17,232 nucleotides of DNA from Pseudoflavonifractor sp035562355 (GTDB taxonomy: Bacteria > Bacillota > Clostridia > Oscillospirales > Oscillospiraceae). Of the stretch, positions 13,556 through 17,232 are shown in pieces. The position numbers and the translations under genes are program-made. Position 1 is the first letter of the stretch; every line of letters begins with the position of its first letter. Location of the stretch: NCBI GenBank assembly GCA_035562355.1, contig DATMXU010000292.1, positions 1 to 17,232 on the forward strand, given 5' to 3'. The notes under the pieces are model-generated. The model had not been told where the DNA came from. It made no database searches and saw nothing but the letters and a program-made list of their open reading frames with translations.

Positions 13556-15924
13556 TGCGCTTTCCCCTTTTCTTCCTTGACTTGATGATCCAAACGCCTG
13601 ACCGTATACATCTGGGAGCCGAAATCTCCCCACAGCCTCAGATCGCTGTGGTAGCCCGTGCCGATAAACTGGTTATTGAGGCCGACGCCGCTGTGCAGCG
13701 CAGCGCCGCTGGCGGTAAAGGACAGCGCCCCATCGGTCAGGGCGTAGTGCCGGTTCACCATGCGGAGAAGAAAGCCGTCCGGCTTGAGTTTCATGGGTGA
13801 AATGTGCTTGAGTAACCCGCCGAACCGGGAGACGGCCACCTTCTGGGGGACGGTCTCGAGCGCATACGTCCGGCTTTTGTCCAGCCCCTTTACGGAGAGC
13901 AGGTCATTGCTCTCCCCGGCCCTTGCCAGCGTCTGGACAAAGGCCAGGACGGCCTCACTCTTATCAGGGCTGACGCTGAGGAAGGTCTCCTTGCTGCCGC
14001 AGGCCGCGTCATAGCGGTAAAAGTCGCCGAACTGGAAGGTACGGCGGTGCTTTTTATAAAACGCGATCTGTGCCCCGACCTGTTTTTTCTCCACGGGCGA
14101 CAGCTCGCCCAAATCGAGCTCGTAACCAAAAGCGCCGAAGGCAGCGACGTTAAAGCGCGTGGAGAGGGGCGTGGCGCGCAGGGTCTGCTGATGGGGCGCC
14201 TGGGAGACGTGCGCGCCCATGGTGGAGAGCGGATAGAAATAGGACAGGCCCCTTTGAATTCTCAGGCGCTCGATGGGGTCGGTATCGTCCGAGGCCCAGA
14301 TCTGCGGCGAGTAGCAGAGCATCCCCAGGTCAAAGCGGTTGCCGCCGGAGGAACAGCTCTCCAAGAGAATGTGCGGCCGGGGCCGGAAGATGCGCTCCAG
14401 CACCTCGTAGAGCCCTGATATGTATCGGTGGTAAAACTCGCCGGAGACACAGTGGCTGGAGAAACAGTCGCTCATGTGCCGGTTCATGTCCCACTTCACA
14501 TAGCTGATCTCCGCGCTGTCCAGCACCCCGGAGACCTCTTCCACGATGTAGTCCCGCACCGCCGGGTTGGTCAAATCCAGCAGCAGCTGGTTGCGCCCCA
14601 AAGACGGCTCCCGGCCCGGCAGCCTGACGGCATAGTCCGGGTGCGCCCGGTAGAGGTCGCTGTCCGGGTTCACCGACTCAGGCTCAAACCACAGTCCAAA
14701 GCGCAGCCCCAGTTTCGTGACCTTACTTGCCAGGTCCCCCATCCCGCCGGGGAGCTTTTTGCGGTTCACCGTATAGTCGCCAAGCCCCGCCTTGTCGTCG
14801 TTGCGCAGACCAAACCAGCCGTCGTCCAGCACGAACAGCTCCACGCCCAGTTTTGCGGCCCGCCGCGCCAGGCGCAGCAGCTTGCGGCGGGTAAACTTAA
14901 AAAAATGGGCCTCCCAGTTGTTCAGAAGAACAGGGCGCTCCCTCCCCTTCCAGTCGCCGCGGACGATGCGCCGGTTTACGAAGTTGTGGAAATTGCGGCT
15001 CATGCCGTTAAAGCCCTGGGAAGAGAAGGTGAGGACCGCCTCTGGCGTTTCAAACTGCTCCCCCTTTTGCAGCGTCCATGAAAAGCACAGGGGGTTGATC
15101 CCGGAGATCATGCGCACCATATCGCGGGAGGAGAGCTCCACAGCGGTGTAGTGGTTGCCGCTGTACACAAGGTTAACGCCGTAGACCTCCCCGCTGTCCT
15201 CGCTCGCACGCTCTCCGGCGAGGATGACGCCGGGGTTGTGGCGGTTGGAGGAGCTGCCCGTGGTGCTCTCGTTGACAAAGCAGCCGGGCATGAGGGCGCG
15301 GTCGTGGCGGTTCGCCTCGGCGATCCAGTCGCCGTCCAGCGTGACCAGCTTGAACCCCCGGTTCGGCAGGTCGATGAGCATACTCATCATCCGCCGGAGC
15401 TCCAGCGGCCGCTCCTCGCCGTTTGTCAGCACCGCCCTGCGGGTAATGACGTCTTCCCCGCTGTACACCGTGTAGATAAGCGCAAGACCGATGTGATAGA
15501 CCTTTTCGCGCAGGTACAGAATAAGGGTCTCGGCGTCCCTCCCGTCCTCCGCGCAGGCGCAGGGTAGGGACTGCGCCGGATACGCGCCCTCACGCAGCTC
15601 AAAGCGCTCAAAGACGAAGTCCGCGGTGTATGAGCCGTCGGGCATTTGCATTTCGAGAGGGGTCACACGAAAATCGCCCTTGCCGATGCCCGACCAGTTC
15701 AGCGGCACGTTATCAAGGCAGTAAGTCTCGTCAGTCTGCGTATACATGACCTCGGAGCCATAGGGCATCGTGCGCTTATAGCGCAGCGCCTGCGCGTCAT
15801 CGATCTGAACGGGCGCCCCGTAGTGGAGCTGCTCGACATGCCCGTGCTCGTTGACCATGACGAGATAAGAGCTGCTGTGCATGTTGAGAAGAAATACGCC
15901 GTCCTTTTCAATGATATGCTCCAA
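13552..15924 (-). CDS. Alpha-galactosidase, glycoside hydrolase family 36
   Basis: A 790-residue enzyme, slightly longer than the usual 700-750. An N-terminal beta-sandwich (to about 320) precedes the catalytic barrel. Hallmarks are LNNWEAHFF (about 334-342), FVLDDGWFG (364-372), YVKWDMNRH with nucleophile D479, SCSSGGNRFD (523-532) and ASDDTD with D546 as likely acid/base. No signal peptide is seen, so it should act in the cytoplasm, removing alpha-1,6-galactose from sugars such as melibiose, raffinose or galactomannan fragments after uptake. The start is a TTG at 15924, 17 nt inside the end of the GH1 gene, with GGAGGAGG upstream; the next in-frame ATG (M15) would cut into the first beta strand. 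Its stop overlaps the transporter start by 4 nt. Confidence 0.95.
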   Translation of the reverse strand: MEHIIEKDGVFLLNMHSSSYLVMVNEHGHVEQLHYGAPVQIDDAQALRYKRTMPYGSEVMYTQTDETYCLDNVPLNWSGIGKGDFRVTPLEMQMPDGSYTADFVFERFELREGAYPAQSLPCACAEDGRDAETLILYLREKVYHIGLALIYTVYSGEDVITRRAVLTNGEERPLELRRMMSMLIDLPNRGFKLVTLDGDWIAEANRHDRALMPGCFVNESTTGSSSNRHNPGVILAGERASEDSGEVYGVNLVYSGNHYTAVELSSRDMVRMISGINPLCFSWTLQKGEQFETPEAVLTFSSQGFNGMSRNFHNFVNRRIVRGDWKGRERPVLLNNWEAHFFKFTRRKLLRLARRAAKLGVELFVLDDGWFGLRNDDKAGLGDYTVNRKKLPGGMGDLASKVTKLGLRFGLWFEPESVNPDSDLYRAHPDYAVRLPGREPSLGRNQLLLDLTNPAVRDYIVEEVSGVLDSAEISYVKWDMNRHMSDCFSSHCVSGEFYHRYISGLYEVLERIFRPRPHILLESCSSGGNRFDLGMLCYSPQIWASDDTDPIERLRIQRGLSYFYPLSTMGAHVSQAPHQQTLRATPLSTRFNVAAFGAFGYELDLGELSPVEKKQVGAQIAFYKKHRRTFQFGDFYRYDAACGSKETFLSVSPDKSEAVLAFVQTLARAGESNDLLSVKGLDKSRTYALETVPQKVAVSRFGGLLKHISPMKLKPDGFLLRMVNRHYALTDGALSFTASGAALHSGVGLNNQFIGTGYHSDLRLWGDFGSQMYTVRRLDHQVKEEKGKAQ

Positions 15925-17179
15925 TCGGATACGCCTCCTCCATCGCGGCGGCAGCCATTTCCGCGGTCACGCCCCTGTTTTCGATCATCCTCTGATAGAA
16001 CCTGCCGCTGCCTTTGACGGTCCGCTCCATGGTCTCGGTATTGAGCGCCACAATGCCGAACCGCGCGGTAAAGCCCTCAAGCCATTCAAAGTTATCGACA
16101 AAGCACCAGTGGTAGTAGCGCGTGACGGGCAGGCCGCTCTCGCACAGGACCTTGATGTGCTCGTAGAGAAAGCGGGTGCGGAAGGCGTCGCTGTTGTCCG
16201 CCGTGCCGTTTTCCGTGATGTAGATGGGCAGCTCGGGCAGGATGGCATGGAGCTTTCGGCAGCAGTCCACCATGCCCTGGGGATAGATTTCCCAGCCGAG
16301 ATCGTTCACGGGGACGCCCGGGAAGGTGCCGTCCGCAAAGCCCTTTGAGGCGGTGCGGGAGTAGTAGTTCAGGCCCAGAAAATCCGCGTAGCGGCCCTTG
16401 TCCCCGGCTGGGCCCAGCAGGTAGCTCTTGCTGATCTGGCCCTGAAACAGGTACTCCGAGGCATTCGCGCACAGGCGGTACCAGGGGTTTCGAGGGTGAT
16501 ACGGCGCAAAGGCCCTCATGTGATGGGCAAAGCCAACCCTCGTATCGGTATAGCCCATTTTTTCACGCAGCGCGTGGATGCGCTCATAGGCACGGCGGTG
16601 GCAAACGCCCATGTTCTTTATGACCTTGAGCGTCTTTAAAAGCTTATTCTCCCCCGGAGGAAAATCGCCGCCCAGATATCCGCTGACCGCGTAGACATTC
16701 GGCTCGTTGATGGTGATATACTCGCTGACCAGGTCTCCCAGTTTTTCCACCACCTGTTCGGTCAGGCGGAGAAAAATTTGCAGGCTGTCCGGACTTAAAA
16801 AGCCGCCCTTCTCCTCAAACCAGAGGGGGTTGGAGAAGTGGTGTATGGTGACCAGAACGGAAATGCCCTTTTCCCGGAGCAGCAGGATTTCCTCGCGGAT
16901 TTTATCAAACTCCCCGTCGGAAAACACGCCCTCGCGCGGCTCGATTCTCGCCCACTCCAGGCCAAACCGGTAATGTCCGATCCCCATGGAGGCCATCAGC
17001 TCGGTATCCTCGCGGAGGAACTTGCGGTGCATGGTCGCGACGTCCGGGTCAAAGCCGTCCTTGATATGGCCCTTCTGATACCAGTCATACCAGTTGCTGT
17101 TTTTGCAGTCCCCGTCCACCTGCGTCGCTGCGGAGGCGACGCCGAGAGAAAAACTCTCTGGAAAACGAAAAGCGTCCAT
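15908..17179 (-). CDS. Beta-glycosidase, glycoside hydrolase family 1
   Basis: A 423-residue enzyme, a little shorter than typical GH1 (440-480). The acid/base is E159 in ITINEPNV and the nucleophile E323 in YITENG. Further sugar-site residues are Q19 (SAATQVDG), HHF (H113, H114) and E365/W366 in DNFEWLEGF. That last segment is of the non-phospho type and lacks the S-K-Y phosphate site of 6-phospho-beta-glycosidases, in keeping with import by a GPH symporter rather than a PTS. Beta-glucosidase, beta-galactosidase or beta-mannosidase activity are all possible within GH1. It is the first gene of the sugar operon and has a strong GGAGG site 8 nt before its ATG. Its last 17 nt overlap the alpha-galactosidase gene. 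Confidence 0.95.
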   Translation of the reverse strand: MDAFRFPESFSLGVASAATQVDGDCKNSNWYDWYQKGHIKDGFDPDVATMHRKFLREDTELMASMGIGHYRFGLEWARIEPREGVFSDGEFDKIREEILLLREKGISVLVTIHHFSNPLWFEEKGGFLSPDSLQIFLRLTEQVVEKLGDLVSEYITINEPNVYAVSGYLGGDFPPGENKLLKTLKVIKNMGVCHRRAYERIHALREKMGYTDTRVGFAHHMRAFAPYHPRNPWYRLCANASEYLFQGQISKSYLLGPAGDKGRYADFLGLNYYSRTASKGFADGTFPGVPVNDLGWEIYPQGMVDCCRKLHAILPELPIYITENGTADNSDAFRTRFLYEHIKVLCESGLPVTRYYHWCFVDNFEWLEGFTARFGIVALNTETMERTVKGSGRFYQRMIENRGVTAEMAAAAMEEAYPIGAYH

Positions 17180-17187
17180 GTAAAATC

Positions 17188-17215
17188 CTCCAAATTAAAT
17201 CTTGTTTTGATTATA
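17188..17215 (-). promoter_or_regulatory. Promoter -10 and ribosome-binding site of the glycosidase operon
   Basis: On the minus strand a perfect TATAAT (17215-17210) is followed, after some 20 nt of AT-rich leader, by GGAGG (about 17192-17188) just upstream of the GH1 ATG at 17179. The -35 would lie just beyond the window at the normal 17-bp spacing. An imperfect AAATTAA/TTAATTT repeat flanks the -10 and could be an operator, but it is too weak to assign. Confidence 0.55.
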
Positions 17216-17232
17216 TCACTTAATTTGCTAAA

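Noticed and set aside
1..17232. Mobile element or prophage
   Set aside because: No transposase, integrase, terminal inverted repeats or tRNA attachment site was seen; only local base-composition change at 8925-9464 hints at transfer.

Overview
The window looks like a chromosomal segment of a fairly GC-rich Clostridia-type Firmicute, possibly gut-associated. This is inferred from the strong GGAGG-type ribosome-binding sites, the LacI and GPH-transporter glycoside-hydrolase gene set, half-size TrkA (RCK) proteins and a KdpD-like kinase of the short Firmicute type. No rRNA, tRNA, CRISPR, integrase or insertion sequence was seen. Species cannot be fixed from sequence alone.

Left part (1-2022): a LacI-family repressor gene (+) converges with an alpha/beta-hydrolase gene (-) across a strong inverted repeat.

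Centre (2103-8818): an apparent cation-homeostasis module. On the minus strand, a P-type ATPase with Na,K-ATPase (type IIC)-like membrane motifs overlaps a TrkA/RCK gene by 4 nt, and a second TrkA/RCK gene follows 3 nt later. Divergently on the plus strand lie a KdpD-like histidine kinase, lacking the classical KdpD N-terminal cytoplasmic part, and a KdpE-like response regulator. The region between them holds four same-strand TGTGAG repeats at 11/20/11-bp steps. On the ATPase strand they end 10 bp before a TAGAAT -10 element, which is the geometry expected of an OmpR/PhoB-family activator. The working model is that the kinase/regulator pair controls the pump and the two RCK proteins gate or tune it. 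No TrkH/KtrB channel gene is in the window; the ATPase sits where one might be expected.

8925-9515: a small AT-rich CDP-alcohol phosphatidyltransferase gene with an unusual start, ending in a clear intrinsic terminator. The terminator stem also encodes the C-terminus of the convergent gene.

Right part (9492-17179, minus strand): a sugar-use operon, read right to left. It encodes a GH1 beta-glycosidase, a GH36 alpha-galactosidase and a GPH-family sugar:cation symporter, all with overlapping ends. After a 101-nt gap comes a large protein of unknown role that joins a P-loop-less KaiC/RecA-like domain to a PEP/pyruvate-binding (PPDK N-terminal, ATP-grasp) domain. A TATAAT element precedes the GH1 gene at the window edge.

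The most interesting parts are the pump/RCK/two-component module with its repeat-bearing control region, and the KaiC-like/ATP-grasp chimera.
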